Shown here: positions 1-5,918 of the stretch, in pieces
Layout: every line of letters starts with the position of its first letter
Position numbering within the stretch: position 1 is the first letter of the stretch
Source of the DNA: Chloroflexi bacterium TMED70
Lineage (GTDB): Bacteria > Chloroflexota > Dehalococcoidia > Lucifugimonadales > Lucifugimonadaceae
NCBI GenBank assembly: GCA_002171675.1
Contig: NHDX01000018.1
Span: forward strand, 23,658 to 30,665
Direction of reading: 5' to 3'
DNA: 7,008 bases
Program-made: the position numbers and the translations under genes
Notes under the pieces: generated by a model
Seen by the model: the letters and a program-made list of their open reading frames with translations, nothing else
Databases searched by the model: none
What the model was told of the DNA's origin: nothing

Positions 1-348
1 CCTGAAATTATTTTAATTTCAACTGGTTCAGAACTATCGAATACAATAGAAGCAGCAAAAAACTTTGATAAAAATAATTCAATCAGAGTAATTTCGATGC
101 CATGTTGGGAACTTTTTGATCAACAGGATGATAAATATCAAAAAAACTTAATTCCTGAAAAAACTAAACATATAATTTCAGTTGAAGCTGGAGTTGGATT
201 AGGGTGGCAAAAATATACTAGAAATAATGATTCTATTATTTCAATGGAAACATTTGGTGCATCTGCTCCCGGTAATAAATTAATTGACTACTTTGGATTC
301 TCTGCTGATAAAATTACCGATAGGGTAAAAAAAATAATAAGTGAATAA
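1..348 (+). CDS. tkt: Transketolase, C-terminal fragment (5' end outside window)
   Basis: The frame is open from base 1 to a TAA at 346-348 and gives the last 115 residues of a thiamine-diphosphate transketolase, which moves two-carbon ketol units between sugar phosphates in the non-oxidative pentose phosphate pathway (cytosolic). The visible part is the C-terminal domain. It begins with a strand and the LISTGSEL turn, followed by VISMPCWELFDQQ (matching the family's V-S-M-P-x-W-E-L-F-x-x-Q block), VEAGVGLGWQKY, and METFGASAPG near the end (family pattern FGxSAP). Length and order match the end of normal transketolases, so the 3' end is intact. The thiamine-diphosphate and pyrimidine-binding domains lie upstream of the window. 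Five bases separate it from rpiB, and it is the first visible gene of the sugar-phosphate operon. 1-deoxyxylulose-5-phosphate synthase, a relative, is unlikely because the FGASAP and WELF blocks are transketolase-like. Confidence 0.95.
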   Translation, partial: PEIILISTGSELSNTIEAAKNFDKNNSIRVISMPCWELFDQQDDKYQKNLIPEKTKHIISVEAGVGLGWQKYTRNNDSIISMETFGASAPGNKLIDYFGFSADKITDRVKKIISE

Positions 349-353
349 TTGTT

Positions 354-818
354 ATGAAAATATGCATAAGTGCTGACCATGGTGGGTTTGAATTAAAGAA
401 AATTATAATTGAGCATATAAAATCATTGGGACTGAATGTAGACGATCTTAATGACACTGAGTATGACCCTGAAGATGACTATCCTGACACAACTAAATTA
501 GTAGCAAAATCAATTTCTAAAAATGAACATGACAAAGGAATTGTTTTATGTGGATCAGGTGTAGGAGCATCAGTAGTTGCTAATAAATTTAAAAATGTTA
601 GAGCTGCGATATGCCATGATACATATTCTGCTTCTCAAGGAGTAGAGCATGATGATATGAACATAATTTGCCTTGGAGGAAGAATTATTGGGGATGCACT
701 AGCTAAAGAAATAGTAGAAGAGTTCTTAAAGGCTGAATTTCAAACTGAAGAAAGATTTGAAAGAAGAAAAGATAAAATAACAGAAATAGAAGATAAAAAT
801 TTCAATAAAGATGAATAA
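354..818 (+). CDS. rpiB: Ribose-5-phosphate isomerase B (RpiB/LacAB family)
   Basis: This 154-residue cytosolic enzyme interconverts ribose-5-phosphate and ribulose-5-phosphate, feeding the transketolase and transaldolase encoded beside it. The N-terminus has the family ADHGG motif (residues 7-11). The phosphate-binding and active-site loop CGSGVGASVVANK spans 66-78, and CHD (87-89) and EHDDMN (98-103) follow. Cys66 and His99 fall where the catalytic Cys66 and ring-opening His99 of E. coli RpiB lie, so this is the cysteine type rather than the mycobacterial glutamate type. Length is normal (about 145-155), with a charged, Lys/Glu-rich C-terminal tail after residue 130. The ATG at 354 follows the tkt stop by 5 nt and starts exactly at the first beta strand. 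I see no clear Shine-Dalgarno sequence, so translation probably depends on coupling to tkt. The last 8 nt overlap tal. Allose-6-phosphate or galactose-6-phosphate isomerase is the alternative within the family, but the pentose phosphate neighbours favour RpiB. Confidence 0.95.
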   Translation: MKICISADHGGFELKKIIIEHIKSLGLNVDDLNDTEYDPEDDYPDTTKLVAKSISKNEHDKGIVLCGSGVGASVVANKFKNVRAAICHDTYSASQGVEHDDMNIICLGGRIIGDALAKEIVEEFLKAEFQTEERFERRKDKITEIEDKNFNKDE

Positions 819-1851
819 CTTAACTAACCTAAAAAATAAAGGACAATCAATTTGGCTGGACTCAATAAGCAAACAAATGATTGAATCTGGAGATTTAAAA
901 AAAATAATAGACGAAGGAGTTACAGGAATAACTAGTAATCCCTCGATTTTTGAAAAAGCTATATCGTCTACTAATTCTTATGATTCTATTATAGAAAAAT
1001 CTATTATCAATACTAAAAATCCAAAGGATATATTTGAATTAATTGCTTCAAATGATATCAAGCATGGAGCTGATTTATTGTATGAAACTTATGAATCGAC
1101 AAATTTTGACGATGGTTATGTTTCTTTAGAAGTTGACCCTTCTTTAGCTAATAATAAGGATGAAACAATAGAAGAGGCAATTAAGTTATGGAAATTAGTA
1201 GATAGACCTAATTTAATGATTAAAATACCTGGTACTAATAGCGGTATAGATGCAACAAAAATATTGTTGGAAATGGGTATAAATATTAATGTCACACTTC
1301 TTTTTTCTTTCAAAAGTTACCAGAATACCTTAAACGCATTTATAGAATCTAGAGTAAAAAATAAAAAATCTAGATCAGTAGCATCATTTTTTATAAGCAG
1401 AATAGATACTGCAGCAGATAGTGAACTTGATAAAAATTCAAATTATTTTCATAAAATAGCAATATCCAACGCATACAATGCATATAATTATTTCAATGAA
1501 AACAGATCAAAAATGGATCAAAATTTTCAAAAATTACTATGGGCATCAACTAGTGTCAAAGCTGAAGATTTAGATCAAGATTATTACTGTATTAATTTAC
1601 CTATGAAGAACACAGTGAATACACTACCACCTGAAACTTTGAATTATTTATTTAAATCTAAAACACTAGAAAATAGCAGTCTGAATGATTTTGAAAATTA
1701 TCCTAATATACTTTCTGAAGCGGAGAAGTTTATAAACCTTGATGATATAACAAGTCATCTACTTATAAATGGAATAGATTTATTCGAAAAATCATATAAC
1801 TCTTTACTAGATAAAATTGATGAAAAAATAAAAAAATTTTCACATACTTAG
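811..1851 (+). CDS. tal: Transaldolase (Tal-Pgi / actinobacterial type)
   Basis: This 346-residue class I aldolase (TIM barrel) transfers dihydroxyacetone between sedoheptulose-7-phosphate and glyceraldehyde-3-phosphate, giving erythrose-4-phosphate and fructose-6-phosphate. Motifs in order are GQSIWLDSI (11-19, Asp17 in the active site), GVTGITSNPSIFEKAI (36-51, the hallmark TSNP), VSLEVDP (104-110), LMIKIPGT (135-142, with Lys138 as the expected Schiff-base lysine), SVASFFISRIDTAAD (189-203) and KLLWASTSVK (241-250) followed by NTVNTLPPETL (267-277). These match the long transaldolases (about 360-380 residues) of Actinobacteria and of bifunctional Tal-Pgi proteins, not the short TalC/FSA type. 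The ATG lies inside the end of rpiB (ATGAATAA overlap), so translation is probably coupled. The TAG stop touches the ATG of pgi, in the same frame. No key residue appears to be missing. Confidence 0.95.
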   Translation: MNNLTNLKNKGQSIWLDSISKQMIESGDLKKIIDEGVTGITSNPSIFEKAISSTNSYDSIIEKSIINTKNPKDIFELIASNDIKHGADLLYETYESTNFDDGYVSLEVDPSLANNKDETIEEAIKLWKLVDRPNLMIKIPGTNSGIDATKILLEMGININVTLLFSFKSYQNTLNAFIESRVKNKKSRSVASFFISRIDTAADSELDKNSNYFHKIAISNAYNAYNYFNENRSKMDQNFQKLLWASTSVKAEDLDQDYYCINLPMKNTVNTLPPETLNYLFKSKTLENSSLNDFENYPNILSEAEKFINLDDITSHLLINGIDLFEKSYNSLLDKIDEKIKKFSHT

Positions 1852-3294
1852 ATGGATTTATCAAACATAAAAGAATTTATTGTTAAAGAAAAACTTATAA
1901 ACAAAATTCTAAATTCTCCTGATAAAGTTTATCCACTAGGAACATTTAAGTCATCTGAAGAATTTCCTCTTGGTTGGTCAAATAATATAAATAAAAAAAA
2001 ATTTGAAGATTGCTATCAAGAACTTAATAAATTTGAAAAATTTATTTTTATAGGTTTAGGAGGGTCTATTAATTTAGCGAAGATTGCTTCATTTATTAAT
2101 CCTAATAAAGTGTACATAATTGATTCTTTAGATATAAAAAAAATCAATAATTTATCTGAAATCATTCAATCTGAAAAATGTGCGATTATTGTTTGTTCTA
2201 AATCAGGCACTACTGTAGAAACAAATATTTTGAAAAATATATTGTCTTATAAAAATAAAGACTCAATATATTACATAAGTGATCATTACATTTCAGATAA
2301 AGATAAAGAAAAAACATTTATCACTCAAAAAGACATAGGTGGAAGATTCAGTCTCGCGACACACTTCGGAATATTGCCTTTTTACTTAGCTGGATTTTCT
2401 ATAAATGATATTGTTAGTAACATAAATTTAGCCAATAAAGAATCTAAAGAAAATAATATAGATAACAAAGCTATAACAATCGCATCAATAATATATAAAA
2501 ACTATCTTTTAGATAAAAAAGCTTTATCTATAAATTCAATAAATAATAATGACCATATTGCTGATTGGCTTGAGCAATTATTAGCGGAATCTTTAGGCAA
2601 GGAAGAATCTGGTATTTTGCCAATCATACAAAATAACAAATTTTCTCCAAATTTGAATTTTTCTAATGATCCAAATAAATATAATTTAGATTCTATAAAT
2701 ATAAAAATTTCATATAATGAATCTATTTTTTATGAATTACAAATATTTTTTTATGTAATTGCAATATTGGGAATATTGTTAAAAATCCAACCATTTGATC
2801 AACCTAATGTTGAATTAACAAAAAGCTTAACAACAAAATTTTTAGAAACAAATCAATCACTTGAATTGGAAGAGGAATATTTTAGTCTAAGTTCATTTGA
2901 AAAAAACATTGAAGAAAATAATGAAAAAGAAAAAATAATTTCTTTGCTTATATTTTCTTCAATTGTAGATAAAGAACTTTTAGATAACTTAGAAAAATTA
3001 AAGATTTTTTGCTTTAAATCTCAAATAATTCTTCTTGTTTACTTTGCACCTACTTACTTGCACTCTACAGGTCAATTATTAAAGGGAAGTTTTAAAAATA
3101 TTGAAAATTTCATAGTACATTTACACGGTAACGAGGACCAAGAAATACCAAATTCATTGTACACTCTTAATACGTTCGTTAAAAATCAGGCCATTTCGGA
3201 CTATATGGCATTGAAAAAATACGACAGAAAAGTTCAATATATAGAAACTAATAAAATTGAATTAAATAAAAAAATAGAAGCAATTCTAAAATGA
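1852..3294 (+). CDS. pgi: Glucose-6-phosphate isomerase, divergent (Pgi half of Tal-Pgi type)
   Basis: This 480-residue cytosolic enzyme is predicted to interconvert fructose-6-phosphate and glucose-6-phosphate, joining the pentose phosphate genes to glycolysis. It has two SIS-type sugar-phosphate domains. The first contains FIFIGLGGS (64-72), the phosphate loop SKSGTTVET (116-124) and GGRFSLATHFGILP (163-176). The second contains the signature WLEQLLAESLGKEESG (239-254), in which Glu246 matches the catalytic Glu of GES in other PGIs, then QPFDQPNVE (313-321), LHSTGQLLKG (403-412) and FVKNQAISDYMAL (442-454), whose Lys444 aligns with the C-terminal active-site lysine. DQPNVE, HSTGQL and KxQA are typical of the Pgi half of bifunctional Tal-Pgi enzymes. 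The middle part (about 185-235 and 255-300) is poorly conserved and very Asn/Ile/Lys-rich. The start directly abuts the tal stop with no visible Shine-Dalgarno, so reinitiation is likely. The stop TGA overlaps the next ATG as ATGA. Confidence 0.88.
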   Translation: MDLSNIKEFIVKEKLINKILNSPDKVYPLGTFKSSEEFPLGWSNNINKKKFEDCYQELNKFEKFIFIGLGGSINLAKIASFINPNKVYIIDSLDIKKINNLSEIIQSEKCAIIVCSKSGTTVETNILKNILSYKNKDSIYYISDHYISDKDKEKTFITQKDIGGRFSLATHFGILPFYLAGFSINDIVSNINLANKESKENNIDNKAITIASIIYKNYLLDKKALSINSINNNDHIADWLEQLLAESLGKEESGILPIIQNNKFSPNLNFSNDPNKYNLDSINIKISYNESIFYELQIFFYVIAILGILLKIQPFDQPNVELTKSLTTKFLETNQSLELEEEYFSLSSFEKNIEENNEKEKIISLLIFSSIVDKELLDNLEKLKIFCFKSQIILLVYFAPTYLHSTGQLLKGSFKNIENFIVHLHGNEDQEIPNSLYTLNTFVKNQAISDYMALKKYDRKVQYIETNKIELNKKIEAILK

Positions 3295-4151
3295 TAGATT
3301 ATACAAACAATTATTTTATAGGGTTAGACAATAGAACAAATGCTCTTTCTTGTAATTTAGAACAATCTAGACCAAAATCAGCATTTGAGCGACTTCAAGC
3401 TAATAAAGCTGCTCATTTAATTCTAAGTGCTTTAAAAGAAAGAAAAAATCTAGATAATTATTTTATTTGGGGAGAACCTAATCTTTGTGAAAGTATTTTG
3501 TTTGAAGCTAAAAATAGCCATATAAAAACAGCTATTGCAGTTGAACACATTAATAGAGGCGGATTAGCAATTCCTAGCACCAAAGATATTATCGAAATAA
3601 TAAGCATTTTTGATCCTGAACTTCTCAGTGTAAAAGTTTTTTTTGAAAGCCAAAGAAGTAAATTGGCTGAAGAACTAGCAGTTGAAAGGCTACTAAATCT
3701 TATAGATATATGTGGTACATATAGCAAGGGATTGATAATAGATGTTGACTACAAAATAAACCTTAGTAAAAATAAAAATCATTCTGAAAAAGAAGTAATA
3801 TTACAAGGTGTAGAAAATCTTATAAATAAAGATATTAAACCTAGATTTTGGGGTATAAGAAATACTGGAGACAAAACATTCGATCAAACTATGATTGCTT
3901 TGATGAATTTAGAAAATGAAGATTCAAATAAATGTATTTTAGAATATCCACATAATGAGAATAAACCTAATCTATACTCAGAATCTGAAATAAAGAATTA
4001 TGTACTAAATTCTGATGTATTCCTAAATAATCTAATTGCATGGAGTACAAAGCAATCAGAAGATTCAGAAACCATTCTCAATATTAGTAATGAAATAGAA
4101 AAGTTTGAAACTACAATCTACGAAACAAATCTAACGAAGATAATTCAATAA
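3291..4151 (+). CDS. Conserved operon protein, possibly LacD/DUF2090-like aldolase fold
   Basis: This is a 286-residue soluble protein that I cannot name firmly. There is no signal peptide or membrane segment. Alternating short hydrophobic strands and helices suggest an alpha/beta barrel: YFIWGEP (57-63), IKTAIAVEH (78-86), LLSVKVFFES (111-120), KGLIIDVD (146-153) and KPRFWGIRN (183-191). The run from VKVFF through a long helix to LIIDVD resembles the VK-(L/F)-L-x-Y ... (L/F)LLEV stretch of tagatose-1,6-bisphosphate aldolase (LacD) and of DUF2090 aldolases of inositol breakdown. PRFWGIR sits where those families have W-K-(L/V)-E with the Schiff-base lysine. If that alignment is right, the lysine is replaced and activity or substrate differs. 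The first 50 residues, including GLDNRTNALS and ERLQANKAAH, are unassigned. It overlaps pgi by ATGA and is thus translationally coupled to it, which supports a role in sugar-phosphate metabolism. The coding region is secure; the fold assignment is tentative. Confidence 0.85.
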   Translation: MIDYTNNYFIGLDNRTNALSCNLEQSRPKSAFERLQANKAAHLILSALKERKNLDNYFIWGEPNLCESILFEAKNSHIKTAIAVEHINRGGLAIPSTKDIIEIISIFDPELLSVKVFFESQRSKLAEELAVERLLNLIDICGTYSKGLIIDVDYKINLSKNKNHSEKEVILQGVENLINKDIKPRFWGIRNTGDKTFDQTMIALMNLENEDSNKCILEYPHNENKPNLYSESEIKNYVLNSDVFLNNLIAWSTKQSEDSETILNISNEIEKFETTIYETNLTKIIQ

Positions 4152-4154
4152 ATC

Positions 4155-4364
4155 ATGTTCAAAAAAGAAAACCTTGATGATTTATCAGTAACTCAACTTT
4201 CAGACTTAGCTGAGAAAGTATGGCAAGATATTTCAGATCTATATGATAAAGAAGACTCCGAACAAAACGATGAAAAAATCCAAGAAATGACAAACTATTT
4301 CAATGACATTAAAAGAATCATAAGAGATTTACATTCTGATGAATCATATCCTAGAGGCGGATAA
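4155..4364 (+). CDS. Small acidic helical protein, unknown function
   Basis: This is a 69-residue protein, not recognised. It is strongly acidic (18 Asp/Glu against 9 Lys/Arg) and looks all-helical: one helix at about 11-32 (LSDLAEKVWQDISDLY), a charged linker at 33-40, and a second at about 41-60 (KIQEMTNYFNDIKRIIRDL), with a short SYPRGG tail. The two amphipathic helices could form a hairpin or a coiled-coil dimer. It has no cysteine pairs, membrane segment or signal peptide. It begins 3 nt after the preceding gene without a clear Shine-Dalgarno, so it appears to be the last cistron of the sugar-phosphate operon. Its TAA directly touches the stop codon of the opposing gene. The frame is open for the whole space between two genes and is AT-biased like its neighbours, which supports it being real. 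A regulatory or adaptor role is possible, but nothing in the sequence shows it. Confidence 0.65.
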   Translation: MFKKENLDDLSVTQLSDLAEKVWQDISDLYDKEDSEQNDEKIQEMTNYFNDIKRIIRDLHSDESYPRGG

Positions 4365-4685
4365 TTACTCTTCTAGTATTGTCCAAAATTCTATCCAATT
4401 TGAAGGCCCATCGCTAGTATCTAATAATGGTCTGTATTTAGCTCCAAGTTCATATACTTCTTTTGGAATTTCATTACCTTCTCTTGAAGGATTATCAAAT
4501 ATATCTGCAGTCCACTCTAGATATACTCTATTTGGGTCACCTGGATTAGTTCCATTATTATAATAAACTCTTGTTTCACTTCTTTGGCCTAAGGAGGTGT
4601 AGAGATTTGCTTGTTCTTTTACAAGCTTTGCTACATTCACAGCCTCATAAGGTTTTGTCTTATAAGTTCTTCTTATCAAGTACAT
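4365..4685 (-). CDS. Small conserved-looking protein, ferredoxin-like/dimeric alpha-beta barrel fold predicted
   Basis: This is a 106-residue cytosolic protein without a firm family assignment. The predicted order is strand (1-9, MYLIRRTYK), helix (12-33, EAVNVAKLVKEQANLY), strand (37-45, ETRVYYNNG), strand (52-59, NRVYLEWT), helix (about 72-86, PKEVYELGAK) and strand (96-104, NWIEFWTIL). This beta-alpha-beta-beta-alpha-beta order is that of small dimeric alpha/beta-barrel proteins (NIPSNAP, ABM-monooxygenase and EthD-like). The aromatic-rich strands YYNNG, YLEW and WIEFW would line the barrel. No catalytic set can be assigned. A good AAAGGA Shine-Dalgarno lies 5 nt before the ATG, which fixes the start. 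The gene is divergent from pntAA and convergent, with zero spacing, to the 69-residue gene, so it is a single-gene unit. The + strand reading frame lying across it shows no family features and is taken as a shadow. Confidence 0.8.
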   Translation of the reverse strand: MYLIRRTYKTKPYEAVNVAKLVKEQANLYTSLGQRSETRVYYNNGTNPGDPNRVYLEWTADIFDNPSREGNEIPKEVYELGAKYRPLLDTSDGPSNWIEFWTILEE

Positions 4686-4690
4686 AGTTA

Positions 4691-4696
4691 TCCTTT
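4691..4696 (-). promoter_or_regulatory. Shine-Dalgarno AAAGGA for the 106-residue gene
   Basis: On the - strand the sequence reads AAAGGA, then TAACT or equivalent 5-nt spacing, then ATG at 4685-4683. This purine-rich site at normal spacing supports the chosen start and shows the organism does use anti-Shine-Dalgarno pairing. Confidence 0.7.
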
Positions 4697-4718
4697 AACA
4701 TATATTCATTCATAAACA

Positions 4719-4724
4719 GTATAG
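4719..4724 (-). promoter_or_regulatory. Candidate -10 box (TATACT) for the 106-residue gene
   Basis: Read on the - strand this is TATACT, one base from TATAAT, about 33 nt before the ATG and upstream of the AAAGGA ribosome site. That leaves room for a short leader. I see no -35 match at the right distance, so the call is weak. Confidence 0.3.
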
Positions 4725-4741
4725 TAAAATTTCTCTGCTCA

Positions 4742-4747
4742 TATAGT
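4742..4747 (+). promoter_or_regulatory. Candidate -10 box (TATAGT) for the pnt operon
   Basis: TATAGT lies 60 nt before the pntAA ATG. If used, transcription would begin near 4754, exactly where the 22-bp palindrome begins, giving a leader of about 54 nt. There is no recognisable -35 box, and AT-rich sequence makes such hexamers common. Confidence 0.25.
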
Positions 4748-4753
4748 ATTAAA

Positions 4754-4775
4754 TTAATAATAATATTATTATTAA
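4754..4775. repeat. Perfect 22-bp A/T inverted repeat upstream of pntAA
   Basis: Bases 4754-4775 read TTAATAATAAT followed by its exact reverse complement ATTATTATTAA, a perfect palindrome with no spacer, ending 32 nt before the pntAA start codon. The symmetry stops at 4753 and 4776 (A facing A). It could be an operator for a dimeric regulator, a cruciform-prone site or a chance product of low-complexity AT sequence. It lacks G/C, so it would be a weak RNA hairpin and is not a typical terminator. Confidence 0.5.
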
Positions 4776-4807
4776 AAAATTTAAATTTAATTCTTTTTGG
4801 ATTTACC

Positions 4808-5917
4808 ATGACTGATCAAATAATTTTGGGTGTAAAAAAAGAAGAAGATCCTTCAGAAGACAGAGTTTCTATTGTACCTAGGGACTTAAAATCTTTATCA
4901 AGCCTTGGACTCAAAATAGTTGTTGAAAAAGATGCTGGAATTAAAGCTGGCTATTCAAATGAAAATTATGAAACTTCAGGTGCAAGTATCGTTGATTCAT
5001 TACCAAATAACACAAGCATCGTAACTTCATTGAATGCATTTTATGATCATAGTTCTAATCATATTGAAAATAGTATAATAATTAGTCTCACAGATATAAG
5101 AACAAATAGTGAAATAAAAAAAATTTGTGAAAATAAAAAACTATCTTTATTTGCAATGGAATTTGTTCCCAGAATTGCAAGAGCTCAAAAACTAGACGCA
5201 CTATCTTCTCAAGCTTCCATAGCAGGATATAGAGCAGGTCTAATCGTAGCTACTTCATTAAAGAAATATCTCCCTTTGATGATGACAGCTGCAGGCACAA
5301 TCCCCCCATCCTCAATATTAGTATTAGGAGCAGGAGTTGCTGGCCTTCAAGCAATAGCTACCACTAAAAGACTTGGGGCTGATGTAACAGGATACGATAT
5401 TAGACTTGCTGCAGGAGAACAAATAGAATCATTAGGAGCAAAATTTATCTCAGATGAAGTTCCCCCCGATTCAGAAACTTCCGGAGGATATGCTAAAGAA
5501 CAATCTAAAGACAATCAAAAAAACCAATTAGAATTTCTCAAGGAATATATATTAAAATCTGATGCTGTTATAACAACAGCAGCTATACCTGGTAGAAAAG
5601 CACCTATCTTAATAGAAAAATCTACAGTAGAAGAAATGAAACAAGGTAGTGTTATAGTAGATCTTGCCGCAGCTACTGGAGGAAATTGTGAATCTACAAA
5701 ACTCGGAGAAGAAGTAGAAATTAAGGGAACAAAAGTTATTGGACCTAAAAATTTATCATCTGATATGGCATTTGATGCATCTATAGTTTATTCAAAAAAT
5801 CTTTTAGGTTTACTGGAGATAATTATTCAAGAAAATAAAATTAATCTAAATTTTGATGATGAAATCGTTGATACGATGATGGTTTATCAAGATGGTAAAA
5901 GCAGAATAGAGGAATAA
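4808..5917 (+). CDS. pntAA: NAD(P) transhydrogenase subunit alpha part 1 (domain I, NAD(H)-binding)
   Basis: This 369-residue peripheral, cytoplasmic subunit of the proton-translocating transhydrogenase binds NADH and passes hydride to NADP bound on PntB. It has the alanine-dehydrogenase/PntA fold. The N-terminal domain starts ILGVKKEEDPSEDRVSIVP (6-24). The family block RAQKLDALSSQASIAGYRA spans 125-143, and Arg122, Gln127, Asp130 and Ser133 fall where the nicotinamide-contacting Arg127, Gln132, Asp135 and Ser138 of the Rhodospirillum rubrum protein lie. The Rossmann motif GAGVAG is at 174-179 with the following acid in YDIR (Asp197), the mobile loop SGGYAKEQSKD at 225-235, TTAAIPGRKAPIL at 256-268 and VDLAAATGGNCE at 284-295. 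It ends without membrane helices, so the alpha subunit is split, with pntAB following after 1 nt. The ATG has only a weak GGA upstream. Alanine dehydrogenase is excluded by the loop and by the pntAB/pntB neighbours. Confidence 0.97.
   Translation: MTDQIILGVKKEEDPSEDRVSIVPRDLKSLSSLGLKIVVEKDAGIKAGYSNENYETSGASIVDSLPNNTSIVTSLNAFYDHSSNHIENSIIISLTDIRTNSEIKKICENKKLSLFAMEFVPRIARAQKLDALSSQASIAGYRAGLIVATSLKKYLPLMMTAAGTIPPSSILVLGAGVAGLQAIATTKRLGADVTGYDIRLAAGEQIESLGAKFISDEVPPDSETSGGYAKEQSKDNQKNQLEFLKEYILKSDAVITTAAIPGRKAPILIEKSTVEEMKQGSVIVDLAAATGGNCESTKLGEEVEIKGTKVIGPKNLSSDMAFDASIVYSKNLLGLLEIIIQENKINLNFDDEIVDTMMVYQDGKSRIEE
5908..5913 (+). promoter_or_regulatory. Shine-Dalgarno AGAGGA that decides the pntAB TTG start
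   Basis: AGAGGA inside the last codons of pntAA is 5 nt before TTG at 5919. The good spacing supports TTG as the initiator. The first in-frame ATG is about 32 codons later and would remove the first membrane helix. Confidence 0.75.
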
Positions 5918-5918
5918 A

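Larger units (their letters stand above)
4686..4807. other. Divergent intergenic region between the 106-residue gene and pntAA
   Basis: These 122 bp are the only real intergenic space in the window and must hold the start signals for the - strand gene and probably for the pnt operon. The region is almost pure A/T, with a perfect 22-bp palindrome (4754-4775) and a second short A/T palindrome, AAATTTAAATTT (4777-4788). TATAGT at 4742-4747 (+) and TATACT at 4724-4719 (-) resemble sigma-70 -10 boxes. Neither has a convincing TTGACA box at 16-18 bp. In DNA this AT-rich such matches are expected by chance, so promoters are inferred from gene layout rather than shown. No riboswitch or small RNA is recognisable. 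Confidence 0.7.

Noticed and set aside
1116..1313. - strand open frame of 65 codons inside tal
   Set aside because: It is antisense to conserved transaldolase motifs and a by-product of their codons.
1830..1840. A-AAA-AAA-TTTT run just before the tal stop, resembling a -1 slippery site
   Set aside because: tal and pgi are already in the same frame, so a -1 shift would not join them. Such A-runs are common throughout this AT-rich window.
3458..3727. - strand open frame of 89 codons with hydrophobic stretches
   Set aside because: It is antisense to the 286-residue gene, which is fixed by the ATGA overlap. Hydrophobic antisense frames are expected from AT-rich coding DNA.
4352..4376. CTAGA...TCTAG inverted repeat spanning the convergent stops
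   Set aside because: It has only five paired bases with a long loop and no T-tract, so it is not supportable as a terminator.
4477..4490. CCTTC-TCTT-GAAGG hairpin as terminator for the sugar-phosphate operon
   Set aside because: The 5-bp stem is short, has no T-run after it and lies within the opposing coding sequence. No better than chance.
4339..4563. + strand open frame of 74 codons
   Set aside because: It overlaps the 69-residue gene and lies antisense to the 106-residue gene, which has a good ribosome site and a regular domain pattern. The product here is Ser-rich and shows no family features.
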